A DNA stretch of 64,000 nucleotides. Source: Streblospio benedicti. Its lineage: Eukaryota; Annelida; Polychaeta; Spionida; Spionidae. Numbering within the stretch: position 1 is the stretch's first letter; each line of letters begins with the position of its first letter. The notes beneath the pieces were generated by a model, which worked only from the letters and a program-made list of their open reading frames with translations, searched no databases and was not told the origin of the DNA. The stretch lies in NCBI GenBank assembly GCA_019095985.1, contig CM032666.1, positions 4,030,825 to 4,094,824 of the forward strand. The letters are read 5' to 3'. The translations under genes were made by a program, and so were the position numbers. Below are positions 32,305-44,345 of this stretch, piece by piece.

Positions 32305-34325
32305 TGTTTCTTTTTTTTTGAGAATAACTAAAAAGGGTATTAAAACTCTAAGAAATAATAAATCAGTTGGTTTGGATGGTGTAAGTAATGAGATGATTAA
32401 GTATTCCCAGCATGCAATGCATGATTGTTTACTGAAAGTGTTTAATCGTATATTATGTGATGGTTTTTACCCTAACAGTTGGGGAAGAGGATATATTGTG
32501 CCACTGTTTAAGGGAGGGGATAAGTCTTTGCCTGTTAACTATAGAGGAATCACAATTATGAGCTGTCTTGCTAAATTGTTTAACATAATTCTCAATGATA
32601 GACTTGATAAATTCCTGGAAGATAGGGAGGTTATAGATTCTAGACAAATTGGTTTTAAAAAGAAGGCAAGAACAAGTGATCACATCTTTATATTGAGATC
32701 CCTAGTACATAAATATACTAAGAAAGGTTCGAAATTATTTGCCTCATTTATAGATTTTAAGAAGGCGTATGATAAGGTTGATCACATTTTTCTGATATTT
32801 AAACTGCTTAGAGCAGGTGTAGGGGGTAATTCTATCAAACTATTGAAGGATAGTTACTTGATAAAAGGTTTTGACGTGAGCATTAAGGTGAGCAATATGC
32901 TATCAAAGCCATTTAAATGTGCTTCTGGAGTAAGGCAAGGGGACCCATTAAGTTGCAATCTCTTTAAATTGTTTATAAATGATTTACCAGACTATATAAA
33001 TTGTAATGAAAATTTGCCGATGCTAGGTAACATGAGTTTAGGATATTTGATGTATGCTGATGATATAATTTTATTGGCCAAGTGTGAAAATGACTTGCAG
33101 AAAGCAGTGGAAGGTGTGGAAAGGTTTTGTGATGACTGGGGATTAGAAGTAAATACGAAGAAGTCTAAGATAATGGTATTTAATTCCAAAGGTTTAGTTA
33201 TAAACACTAATGTTCTATACAAAGGTAAAAAATTAGAGGATGTGAACACTTATAGATATCTAGGAATTATTTTTCATGTTAGTGGTAGACCAATATATGC
33301 AAGACAGGATTTACTAGACAGAGGTTTAAAGGCACTTTTTAAATTGTTAAGTTTTTTAAAGCAAGGTAAGCCCACAGTGGCAACAGGATTTCACCTTTTT
33401 GATATGATTGTAAAACCAGTTCTTATGTATGGAGCAGATATGGGTGGTTACAACACTTCAAAATGTCATTCAATTTATAATGAGCTATTTAAGGATATGT
33501 TTGAAAAATGTCATATGAGATTCTGCAGATATATCTTAGGTGTGAATAAACATGCTTCACTTAATGCAATCTATGGAGAAACAGGGCGTTTTCCATTATA
33601 TATTAGTTCCATTAGGCTATTTGTAAAATATTGGTTTAGATTAAACAAATGTACAGAAAAGTCTAACAAGCTCTTATATTGTGCATACGAGTACAATATA
33701 AACATATCAAGTAATTGATAAATTTGAATCCTACGCAAGCAGAAAAGTTGCCTGAAAATTATGTTGTGAATAAAATAACAGAATCTCTTAAAAAAGAATT
33801 TATTCAGGGTTGGAAAGATAATCTAAATAATGATAAGAGAAAAGATTGTGACATGAAAAACAAATTGAGATGTTATAGGAGTTTTAAAAATAATTTTCAA
33901 ACAGAGCATTACTTATATCATTGTTCAAATCCAGTATCCAGTATTTAGAAGCAACATTTGTCATATAAAACAACATTAAAAATGTGGATTGCAACATATA
34001 CCCAGATAAAGACACGGCCTTATAGATGACCAAACCTTAGATTCTTACCTATGACAATATATTCTATTGAAAAAAAACATTCCAGAACGTTTAAATGCAC
34101 TTCTTAAAAGTCTATATGACCATTCTATGTCCTCATGTAGGACTTAACCTGTATGCATTCTATCTACCTGAATTTGCATCAAAATGTGAAAATTTTATTA
34201 AGTGTTTTACATAACAGATGGATATATGCAACAGAATACTCAATTATATGTCACAAGGCTGGTGGCATGCTATTATACAGGTATGACTTATAGATAAATA
34301 AATATGGACCATTAAATAAAGTGGT
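32305..34325 (+). mobile_element. LINE with long open reverse transcriptase frame, 5' truncated
   Basis: The frame from about 32318 to 33718 is open for 466 codons. In order it has NKSVGLDGVSNEMIKYSQ, NYRGITIMSCLAKLFNIIL, FIDFKKAYDKVDH (motif A), GVRQGDPLSCNLFKLFINDL (motif B), YADDIILLAK (motif C, YADD intact), NTKKSKIMVFN and YRYLGIIFH. The endonuclease half is absent, so this copy could not move on its own. At about 33716 the frame shifts and continues as VVNKITESLKKEFIQGWKDN and KLRCYRSFKNNFQTEHYL to about 33948. The region to about 34325 is the decayed C-terminus and AT-rich 3' end. It starts inside the older LINE at 31306-32300. The long intact frame marks it as one of the youngest LINEs here. 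Confidence 0.85.
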
Positions 34326-34433
34326 TTCTCTCATGTTTGCTGACCATACTCGATTCTGATTGGCTGAGAGGTGGAGCGTAAAAACTGATATCCTACGCTA
34401 CAAATTTTAAGGCCTAAAATGATAAATAAACAT

Positions 34434-34561
34434 GAGTGGGGGTGGGAGATAAGACATTATCTCACCTCGTGTGAAGTTTAGCAGAACTCATTCACTACGC
34501 TCACTCGTTCTACTAAACCTCACATTCAGTGAGATTTTGTCTGATCTCTCACCCCCACTCG
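34434..34561. repeat. Hairpin repeat
   Basis: GAGTGGGGGTGGGAGATAAG at the left is inverted as CTGATCTCTCACCCCCACTC at the right. Further inner pairs (AGTTTAGCAGAAC with GTTCTACTAAAC) make an arm of roughly 50 bases. It is noncoding. The flanking GATTCTGATTGGCTGAG recurs in inverse at about 9015. Confidence 0.65.
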
Positions 34562-34569
34562 CATAATAA

Positions 34570-35850
34570 CGGTCCAGGGCTCTCAATAACTTTCAAAGAA
34601 GCAGGCTTATTCAGAAAAGAACCAGGCAGGGGGTCTGGCGCCCCCCGGGCTGAATTTAGTGCACTTTAAAGTAAAAATCATAGTTAAACACAGATACAAA
34701 TACCACCACATTAATTGGATGATTAATTAATCATAAAATCATTGAATAATGTCATGAGAGATTGAAATAAGCCTCATCGCCATATAGATCTCTGGGTCAG
34801 GATTAGGTGGAAAATTGCTACTCGTCAGCAGAACGAGTAGCACTAAAAAATCTACTCGTCCTCCAAAGATGACCGTGGTCCTTTTGTATTGAAATAGTTT
34901 TATTCAAATACAACTTAACACTCAGTTCACATTAATTTCATCCTAAAAATGGAACACTATTCTTAAATCTATCAACAAAGTATTATAACATTTCGTTTTT
35001 TCTTTTTGCATTTACGATTCCAGTGTACAGAGAGAACAGCGTTGATTTGATATTCAAAAAGTCTCTCCAAATAGGAAATCTGCACGGCAGACATTTACTC
35101 AGAGTGAGCGTGCGGCGCGCGGTAGACTGTGGGGGGCGCGCGGTGGCGGGTAGACTGTGGTGCCGCCGCCCACAGCTGTGAATCTGTACAACTCACTGGG
35201 CACAGCAGAGTACAGATTGCACGGCACCCTGTGTTTAGTTAAGGCAATTATGATTTAAGGTGTATTTTTGAAAAAGGCAAAGCACAACATCATCCATTGA
35301 TTTCAGAAAAGCTTGAACTGATGAGTAAAAATACTCAATCAGTTCGGGAGTAGTAAGCTCATAAGTGTGTGATATCGTATTTTTATAAGTTGTTTTTTGT
35401 GAAATGAAAACAATAAATAGAATATAACAACGAAAATAACAGTTTGCAAATTGACTTTGTAAACGGATAAATTGTATAAGGTGTATTTCAGAAAAATAAA
35501 TGACCAAATAAAACAAAACTACAGAATTAAGAGTTCACAAGCGATTGAATAGATCGTGGAGTTGTGGAAAGTTATATGGAGTCGGTTTTAGTTGAACAAT
35601 TGAAATCATAAGTTAAAATATACTCAAAGGGATCTGATTGGAATAATTTTAAAAGCTAAAATACAAAGCCACATTGGTCTTAATGTTCCGCATAGTACTT
35701 TTATTATAAAACTTGTAGCAGTCATTTTCTTAACTTTGTTTCCCTGCGATTTCTAATAAAATTACATAGCTGAGGATAACATTGTTTTATCATCTGATTG
35801 TCGACGAATTTTTGCTATGGACTACGTGATGATATAAGAGTAAGCTGCAG
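34570..35850. other. Noncoding; GC-rich patch at 35100-35220
   Basis: A short GC-rich patch with two GGTAGACTGTGG copies lies at 35120-35160. The rest is AT-rich with no recognised gene. Confidence 0.35.
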
Positions 35851-35855
35851 TGGAG

Positions 35856-35969
35856 AGTATAAAAAAGAGAATTTCATAAAGAAACAAGAACACTACCAAG
35901 CACAAATAACTGTCTTCACTTGCTAGTTGGATTAAGGACTGGGAATACTGGATAATCTTCAGGTCTCAG
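35856..35969 (+). promoter_or_regulatory. Possible TATA promoter and noncoding first exon
   Basis: TATAAAAAA begins at 35858. A start of transcription about 30 bases on (near 35888) would give an 80-base leader. The leader ends in CTCAG followed by GTAAGTGG, a near-perfect splice donor at 35970. There is no ATG with a useful frame in the leader, so it would be an untranslated exon. No downstream coding exon on this strand was recognised, so its gene is unknown. This is inferred from sequence signals alone. Confidence 0.3.
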
Positions 35970-36832
35970 GTAAGTGGTTTCCTCGCTACAGTTTTCCAGT
36001 AACGAGCATTGCTTGTGACGTAAATTGCAATTACCCTCAACGGTACAATTGACATTTGAAATAGCTGCCATTTGGTCTAGTCAAACTTTGTATATTACAC
36101 ATGTCATTCAACTATATTTTTGTGCTATATCGAAAAGGGCGGTAAATCGACAATGATTAAATTATTAGAGATGATGAAAAAATTATGTTGGACACTTTTT
36201 ACCTGTAGGTATATGTTTAAGTACCGATCGTTTAAAACAAAAGTTGTTACACGTGTTTATTTATGGTGACATAATATAACAGAAATGGGGGGTCGGGGTG
36301 TAAGGGATCAAGAAAAATCGCACGTCCCCCCCCCCCCCCCTTTTTGGCATTTCCCCCACATCCCACTTCCCACTTCCTTATAAACCCTCCCCAGAAAGGA
36401 CCCACAAATTCAAATGATTACGATATATGCATATACTAGAGCACATACAGTACTTCCAAGTACGACGATTTGATGTACTAGGACTTGGACTTAAGTACCT
36501 CTCAAAAATCACCAATGTAGTAGGACTCAACCCTAAAACACTCCATACTCGCACTTACACTTTTCAAATGCGTTTTCAGTTTTGCATGATGAAGGAATTG
36601 AATTTGAAATTGCCTAAAATAAAGAAGTTATATATCAAATGCCTTCACTATGAGTATGATGCGTACTAGTTACCACATGTTCCATAAGAGTTAGCTTGTG
36701 TTTAGAGATCTGGGAACAATGAAAGAAAAACTTCGATCTTCCTGTGTGCAATTCACACTGCATTGAACCGTCAATGGAATCCGTGTGTACAAGGTGCCAG
36801 TTTCCGGTGGATAGGTCCCTTATAATGGAACA

Positions 36833-36833
<1 letters not shown>

Positions 36834-36916
<83 letters not shown>
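36834..36916. repeat. (CTG)n microsatellite, about 27 perfect units
   Basis: Uninterrupted CTG/CAG tract of about 82 bases. Unlike the tract at 5967 it has no synonymous interruptions. Flanking frames show no recognisable protein, so it is most simply a young microsatellite. Confidence 0.95.
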
Positions 36917-36917
<1 letters not shown>

Positions 36918-36919
36918 GA

Positions 36920-39255
36920 GGGTATAACGGATACTGTGAAAAATTGCTATCAGCTTCATAGATGAACAAATGGACTGTTTGGTCAACAGAACACCTTGTT
37001 TCGTCAACTGAGCTACAATGGGTGCTTAAAATATTCAATAGATGACAACTGAATTATTACACTCATAATACTATATTAGACAGATATAATCTGTGGCATT
37101 TACAACACACTGTACGATGACCTGTTCTTACATTTTAGTACTGTGCCAAGCACTGTGAAATTATAAATGTTTCCAGTTGAAAACCTGACTTTTTAGAAGT
37201 CCAAACAGGCCGGGTAGAAATCAGGGACACGTAAATGGTTTTTCTCTGTTCTCTGTCTCTTTAAATGGATGGTGTCGTCCAAGAGTCGCAATGCTGATGG
37301 ACAGACGGAGGCGTTGTGATGTTATTCCACAATGGATCTGTTTAAAAAGGGTTTAGAGGTGACATGGAGGTAGAAGTGACTTACTTAAGGATGGTACATT
37401 TTGTCAAGCTGCGCAACAGTAAAGTGAAGTTATCTATTTATCTATACTAATTCTGATATGAAGTTTTAGCGAGTGCGATAAAATATTAGGCCCACAAAAA
37501 AGTATCCAAAACTTGACTAAACCCCCACTCCCCCTAAGTGGAACATTATTCCACTTTTGTGGAGCGTGACAAAATGTACATCATCCCTTACTGATTTTAT
37601 TATAGTTTTTTTTTTCTGGAATGGAAAAGAAGATGGGCGTTATTTATTTCATTGAGTTGCGTCGATAATCAATGATAATTATTTTATAGTTTTGTACATG
37701 ATTTTAATGGCAGTATCATAATGACCTAGATTCTTTGAGATCTAGTGTTTGCGCATGTCTCTAGCAGGTCATATCTTATTTCAAGATAAAGTGAGAGACA
37801 GAATAGTTCAGTCAGATTTTTATTTTATTTGATAGAATTCATTTATAGTCATTACATCCATTACATTAAAATACGAGGTGTTCTCGACATGCACAAATGC
37901 TCATGAAACGATATGCAATGTTATGATAGTTAATGAGATGAAAGTTATGTATTTATCTATACTGAATTCCTTAAACCTTTGTGTATTATTGATGAAATCA
38001 AATATGTTTGAACATAATTTTGTCAACTTCCTTATTTTTTGTTTCTTCTAAGACCATCAAGCAATTCCTGTCTTTGAGCTGCGTGGGAGGGACAATGTAG
38101 AAACAAAACATTGTGACCTCTATAACCAAATGGCATAGGTGACACATGTGGCAATTTAAAACACAGAGACCCATTGTCATTCTGCTACGGTTTATTGGCC
38201 CTGTTCCTTCAAAATCAAGAAAAAGAGGGTGTGTTGAAATACAGTAAATATCTTATATTTTTGTACATATCGAAAGAGTAGTATGATAGGGGCGGAGAGG
38301 GATCAATTGCAGTAATGCTGGATGTTGTGTGGGATTTATTTTTATTTTTATGGCAGACAGGGCGAAGCTATCTGCCAATCAAAGATTAGAAGAAATATCA
38401 ATGACTCCTTTCTTTCTTTTACTGACACGGTTTAACAACCATGCGGTGAAAGTTCTTATTACTTGTTTTTGTTTAAATAACATTATTTAATTTACAAATT
38501 TATTAATTTTGGTAGCAATGTAAAACAAAACATATTATTTTGACAATCTAGTACACTTATTTCTAATAACTTGCAAAACGATAAGCGTGGTTGATCAAAC
38601 TTTATAATATGCATGAGCTTATTTTTATTTATAAAAACGTTTCACAACGGCCCCAATGCAAGCTTTTATTTTCTGTGCTAATTCAGTGGCATGCACTTCC
38701 CCTCCCAAATTCATTAACTCAACACTATCACAGGATGGTGCACAGTTGTAGCAAATGGGGAAAAGGTATAGTAAATATATGGACTTTCCCCCCTCTATTC
38801 TTTACATTTAATTCAGTGTCATTCCACCTTTTTATTGAAGAGGTTATTTCAAGAAATAATTATTTTGCGCCCTTAATTCTTTTTATCAAGGTAGGATATC
38901 TCACATTTTACTTCTGGGGCCGAATATTAGATATTATTATATCTATAATGTAAGTTGGTAGAAGATTATTTTGTGCGTTGCCATAAAAAGTATCATTTGC
39001 ATATTTCCACGACTTTCGAAATATGGAATACCAACTTCCTTATGAAATTCCTTATTAGAAGTTTTTTGTAAGCACGTGTAACAAATATTAGAGATTGCCT
39101 TTGAATAACATCAAACAAAATCAAATTTTGAAAGGGAGAATTCATATTTAATTGAAAACCAAATTCCAGGATGGGTCTGATAAAGGCAATGTATATTTGT
39201 AATGTTGATCGTTTTGTGAGTTTGAAACCGGCTCGTTTTAATGCGTACTAATAAA
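36920..39255. other. Noncoding, nothing recognised
   Basis: AT-rich sequence. A 120-codon plus-strand frame at 38591-38953 has no recognisable features and is probably chance. Confidence 0.35.
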
Positions 39256-39258
39256 CAC

Positions 39259-39437
39259 GGGCCCCAGCATCATAGTAGGGTGTGTATGGTATGTATACTA
39301 CTATGATTTACAAACACTATACCATACACATTACTACTATTATATACATCTATATAATAGTATTAATGTGTATTATATAGTGTTTGTCAGTCATAGTAGT
39401 ATGCACACCACACACCCCTTCCATGATGCTGGGGCCC
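39259..39437. mobile_element. Near-palindromic foldback MITE
   Basis: A 179-bp element whose halves are inverse copies: GGGCCCCAGCATCATAGTAG at the left and CCATGATGCTGGGGCCC at the right. The inner arms pair CAAACACTATACCATACACA with TGTGTATTATATAGTGTTTG. It is noncoding. Confidence 0.75.
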
Positions 39438-39479
39438 ACGCTAATAATTGACAGTTTGAATAGGTAAAACTTCTTAACT

Positions 39480-40525
39480 TTTACCTCCGACTGATGGACA
39501 TAGATTTGTTGAATTTCAAGAACTGTTTAATAACTTGAAGTGTGATAAGTGTCCTTGTGTGAATGTTTATGACCGTCAGAAATGCTTTTATCTCAAAGTG
39601 GTCTCTCAATAGAGACTTCAAGCAGTACAATGTAACTCTCCGAAGGTTTGTGATCGTGAGAAATGGTCTTATTATAGAGGTGGTCTCTTTATGGAGGTTC
39701 ATGTTAGTCTCTTCGTTAAGTTTTGTGACCGTTAGAAATGTTGTCATCATATAGATGGTGTCATCATACGTGGCATCCGTTCTAGGTTCTGTTGTCCAAT
39801 ACAAAAATGACCCCCCCCCCCGCCCTACGCCCTAATTCTCTATATCTCTAATGAGATGAGCTCATTAAGCAGCTAGTGGGATGATATCGCCACGTGGGTA
39901 GTAATCACAATATTACAATACAACTTGACTACACTGCAACCTTTATTTAGGACCAAATGCAAGGACTGACCTCAACTGTTGCTATAGAGAGGTGGTCTGT
40001 TTAGAGAAGTTCACAGTGGTCTGTGTATGCAGCATGAACAATGGTCATAGTTTAGAGGTGGTCTCTTCATCGAGGACATCTTTAATGGAATGTGGTCGTT
40101 GCTGTTAACTGGTGTGTTTGGTGATTAGTCGGACAATACCAGACAATAGGCGTTGACATTGAACCTGGATATAATTAGGTCTCCTCATTAATGATTATTT
40201 GATTTCATTAATGATTATTTGATTGGGTGACTCGGTTTACAGGCTGATGTTATGGCATACGCCGCACCCTCCTACGAAAACAGAACACAACAACAACACT
40301 CTAAACAAAAGAGTTTATCGTGTATTATGCTCGACACAATTGGTATGTATTCCAATTATATTTATCAACATAAGCATAGAAAAAACAAACAAACCAATCA
40401 GGCAAACAAACAATGAATGAATAGTCTGAACAGAGACAGGATATCCTATATTAAGGTTGGCAGCGAATCTGTATATTTCATCTTCTACCTTTCCTCCGCT
40501 GCCACATGCTTCATTTTTACTAAGC
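39480..40525. repeat. Fragments of the dispersed GTGGTCT...AGAGGT repeat
   Basis: Repeated phrases such as AAGTGGTCTCTCAATAGAG, AGAGGTGGTCTCTTTATGGAGG and GTTAGAAATGTTGTCATC occur through 39560-39780 and 39980-40090. They resemble decayed inner parts of the CAGTAGAACC-type elements, where GACCACC...AGAGG motifs follow the ends. Confidence 0.5.
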
Positions 40526-40530
40526 GTGTA

Positions 40531-40986
40531 CAGTAGAACCTCAAATTCAGACCGACAATATAAAAGGAGCAACTCAATTACAAGAACAATGCCAGCCAGA
40601 CTTCGTAAAGAGACCACATTTCTATTAGACCACTTGGGGACGGTCCCTGGGTTGGTCTTATTAGAGAGGTTCTCGACTCAAGCTCACTCTGAGTATCAGA
40701 TGTCCTGACGAGACCTCTGACTTGTAACTATTCTCATTAAAAAAATCAACCAATCACAGACTGTTAATCTATATTCATCTCAGGATGTGAATGAATATAA
40801 ATGAGGTCAAGTGATGAATCCCACGTGAGTATCAGATGGGTGTGTCGGGTTCAACCAATCAGGTTGCAGTTATTAACAGGTCACATTGAAAGTGATAAAT
40901 TATGTTAATCCGCTCTCAGGCGAAACATTTCAAAGGTGAATTCGCTTGACATCTGATACTCAGAGTGCTCAAGCTAGGTTTCACTG
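40531..40986. mobile_element. pogo-like MITE holding a nested element
   Basis: Left end TA-CAGTAGAACCTC at 40531; right end AGGTTTCACTG at 40986 followed by CA in place of TA. Ends of this type with a TA target site are typical of Tc1/mariner-pogo relatives. The interior is GACCAC-type repeat sequence and has no transposase. An unrelated element occupies 40685-40967. Confidence 0.6.
40685..40967. mobile_element. hAT-type MITE with 8-bp target duplication
   Basis: Perfect 20-bp terminal inverted repeats CACTCTGAGTATCAGATGTC are flanked on both sides by the direct repeat CTCAAGCT (40677-40684 and 40968-40975). An 8-bp target duplication is the hallmark of hAT elements. It is noncoding and inserted inside the pogo-like element at 40531-40986. 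Confidence 0.8.
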
Positions 40987-41414
40987 CAAAACCCGCTGAG
41001 TGTCATTTTTCTCACTGTGTAAGTACGAGGCCGCGCAGGGCACGTTTCCCGCATACAGTCTAATAGGCTCATCGATTTGAATCTTACACACGCCTCTAAA
41101 TGGACCTATTTTCTGGCCGAGTAATAGATTATCATGCTTTTTGCTTGTTCTTTTTTTTTGTACTATAAGTGGGTCGTGAAAAACACGTTTTCCCCATAAA
41201 GCCGATGATTTGAAACGAGTTCAAATGGCTGATTATTATTTTCTATATAGATTGCAAGTTTTTTTCTCACTTCCTCATGCAGAAATGAATTACATATATA
41301 GATATTGAAATGAGAAGGTTTATTAGCCGATGGCGTGGTCTGCCTTCCAGGAGGTCTGCCGTTGCCGTCACACGTCCAGTTACTTTTGTGTACAACTTTT
41401 ATCCAAAATTACAA

Positions 41415-41530
41415 CCTGTTAGAGGTACGTTTGCTCAACACCCACCACCAGTCCCCATGGCGAATCGAATCCACGACCTTCTGGTCACGAGTCCAACTCC
41501 GTATAGTATCCACTTGGCCACGGACGCAGT
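41415..41530 (-). mobile_element. tRNA-derived SINE head, antisense
   Basis: The minus strand reads GTGGCCAAGTGGATACTATA, then ACTCGTGACCAGAAGGTCGT, GGATTCGATTC (box B) and GGTGTTGAGCAAACGTACC. A separate antisense SINE body lies at about 41610-41730 (AAGTGTGCCAATGACTTGGT). The order of the two shows that they are different copies. Confidence 0.65.
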
Positions 41531-41984
41531 GAATAAAGCACGTGGTTTTATTGCCAATTAAGGTCCTAGGTATGAGTGCAGCAAAGAGCGACTGTAAATG
41601 TAACTATGAATGTGCTGATCTATAGTCGCGATCCAGGTCTTCTTCTCGGCGACTTTACGTTTTACACCAAGTCATTGGCACACTTATTGATCATCAATTG
41701 ATCATCTCTCACATACTCGCACAACAGAGTGGGGGCGGGACATCGTCCATGCGACTTCTGCGCACCGAGACTTCACGCACGTCACTCTATTTGTTTATGG
41801 GACCATAAATCTAGAGTCGCTCGCACACACTGCTCATTAGTTACGTATACAGGGTGACACTTGTGCACCGACTCTATTGTGCCTCAGTGTGTTGTTAATA
41901 GAGCTTCATGTGGTCGCCGCAATAGAGACGTGGTCGTCAATTATAACCCCGGCAAGCAGTGTGTGCTTACTTTGTGTGTTTCTC

Positions 41985-42303
41985 TGGCCGAGTGGATGGG
42001 GAGTTGGACTAGTGAGTGACCAGAAGGTCGTGGCTTCCAATCCTGGTCGGGTTTTGTGGGGTTGTTGAGCAAAGTCATCACTAAATTAACAGTTGCACAT
42101 CTCTCCGTGGCACCCACATGTTGAATAGTTACGGGTCACTCGGTTGAGAGAGTGCGTGAGTGATTGTGTGTGTGTTGGTTATCACCGTTGTGGGCTGAAT
42201 GTCATGCAGATGCAAGTATATGTGGGAAATGATCAACTGGTCTACACGTGTGCCAATGACCTGTGTAAAATCTGGTGTGGTGAGACATTGGCATTTACAT
42301 CCC
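41985..42303 (+). mobile_element. tRNA-derived SINE, full-length copy
   Basis: The most complete copy here. Box A TGGCCGAGTGG is at 41990, followed by a box B-like GGCTTCCAATCC, GTTGAGCAAAG, CTCTCCGTGGCACCCACATG and a GAGAGAGTGCGTGAGTGA run. The body then reads ATGCAGATGCAAGTATATG, GTGCCAATGACCTGTGTAAA and GCATTTACATC. It shows that the head pieces and the body pieces seen separately elsewhere belong to one family. Confidence 0.75.
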
Positions 42304-42309
42304 CCACAC

Positions 42310-44345
42310 ACCCTGATCAAGTGCTCATTGTGTGGGGTGTCACGGCGCGTGAAATCTCTCTCAAGGGCTCACTGAGTAGCGTAGGTGTTAGTGGGTGGGA
42401 GGACTCCGTGTGAGACGTGCCCTGCCTGCAGATGGAGTTCGGCTTGTCGGGGAAATCTCACTTGAATCATCTTCAGGACCAAAGTTCTGCCGTGCCCGCT
42501 TGGCGGCGCCATCGACCGAGACTATGTGTCTGTACTTTGCCCCGGAGTCAGACGAGATATTCCCCCTGATGGGCCAGACGTGTGAGAACAGCTGAACTCA
42601 CGTGCTGAACGTGCTAGTGGGTAAGGGATAGGTGACCTGACTGTTAAGCGGTGTCCAACTGCGGGGTGGGGGGGGGGGGGCGCTAGTGTTGTGTAGGTGA
42701 GAACTCGTCACACTAAATAACAGGGGATCATACAGCACAACCCTCTTCGCTAAACCGTCCGCCAGGGCCTTGAATGGTCTCAATCGAGGGGTGGTCTTTT
42801 AATAGAGGTTCACTGTTGGTTCATCATGAATGCCAAGAACCGCATGGAAGCGGTGGCTTGGCGTGAGGTGGTATCTTTATACAGGTGGGTGTCATTGACG
42901 TATGAGTGCGTGTCGCCCACACACGTAATTACTGTTACCATCACGTGATCGCCTTACACACTCCCATGCAAGCTGCAATCACTAATTAATGGTTGGTTGT
43001 GGGAGGTTGAACAAACCACGTGACTTGTACACTAGCGGCCACTAGCGCCGCCCCTTCGTAATCTTTTTCGGGCTAATTTAGTTTAGTTTATTGATTTATT
43101 TCAGATATATAACAGGATATAATCCATATAAATAAAACTATATATACAGTATATATGTATTTCATTATTCAACTCGCAAGTTTGTGCAACCTTATTGTAT
43201 CATTGGATATAGTTATGTGTAGGGTAAAAGAGATTCCCGTAGACCGACAATGACTCTTTCCACACTACTTACTGCACATGTATTTTGAACAATATCACTA
43301 AATATGGAGCTTCAATGCAGAACACCTCCAAGTATAACCAATAATATTAAAGTATAGGTCATTCGCCCACGAAACCACCTATGTATAAACGCTTTCCCGC
43401 CGACCCAAACCTTCATAAAGAGACCACCTCTCTACCGCGGCCAGAGCGGGGTCACGTGACGAAACTCATTTTCACAGCGCTCACTTTTGCATACATTTGC
43501 CTACATGCTTAATTTATCAGCTAGCAATTAATTGAGCGGTCAGTGAGTAGTTTAGCTGCCAGTAATCACAACTGCATGTGTCCGACAACCGGCGGTGCTC
43601 TTGACCAGGGATTATCTCTCTAGTTGACCTTGATATATGGTGGTATGGTCATTAATGGAATGGCCTATGATTAACGTAGTGATCAGTAATAAGTAGTGTG
43701 TTCAGTGATTGGATGGATGGTCAGTTGTCATGTGGGTGAAGGGTTATTAGGTTTAAACAGTAGAACCTCTATAGTTAGACCACCCGGGGGGAATGTTCGC
43801 AATGAAGAAGTGGTCTGTAGACTGAGGCGAGAGACTTAATGAGTGAGTTGAGTCTGGTTACGTCACTTTCACTCCTTTGACAAGAGGGCTCAATGAAACA
43901 GTCGGCTCCATGTTTAGACTCGACGGCGCACCTGTCAGTGAGCTGAAGGCTTCATTTGCATACCACAAGGTCAAGGTTCATTGTACTGCGAGTTGTTCAG
44001 ATTTGATGCTTCATTAGCATGCTCATTAACATATTGATGCATGCATAATTAGAGGCTAATTGGTCAGGTAATGAGATAATGTAGGCCCAGTGTGCGTGGC
44101 CCGTGTAATTAGTGAGAAAATGAGCATGACCACTGGTCAAGTAACATGGGTATTTGTGGAAACTTTAATACGATACAACAATCACCATTGAATGCTGTAT
44201 GGAGGCTAGCTTGCGTTACGTGTTGCCAATTAACTTTGCAAGGATAGGGTCTATAACTTTAATTTCTCCAACCAAATGTTAGTCTCTATGAGTCAGCTTA
44301 AAATGCAAGCGACTTAGTCTGATGCCAGTAACTTGATATAAGAAT
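42310..44345. other. Noncoding; LINE tail at 43085-43160 and repeat fragments
   Basis: TTTATTTCAGATATATAACA at about 43097 resembles the antisense 3' end of the LINE at 8068. CAGTAGAACCTCTATAG at 43762 is one end of a pogo-like element with no clear partner. GACCACC repeat pieces occur at 42770-42900 and 43420. No gene is recognised. Confidence 0.4.

Noticed and set aside
36744-37038. Poly-Cys, poly-Ala and poly-Ser frames around 36.8 kb
   Set aside because: All are translations of one pure CTG microsatellite in different frames, with no splice or family evidence.
38591-38953. 120-codon plus-strand frame, hydrophobic
   Set aside because: AT-rich sequence giving Phe/Ile/Leu runs by composition. 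No motif, splice support or neighbouring exon.
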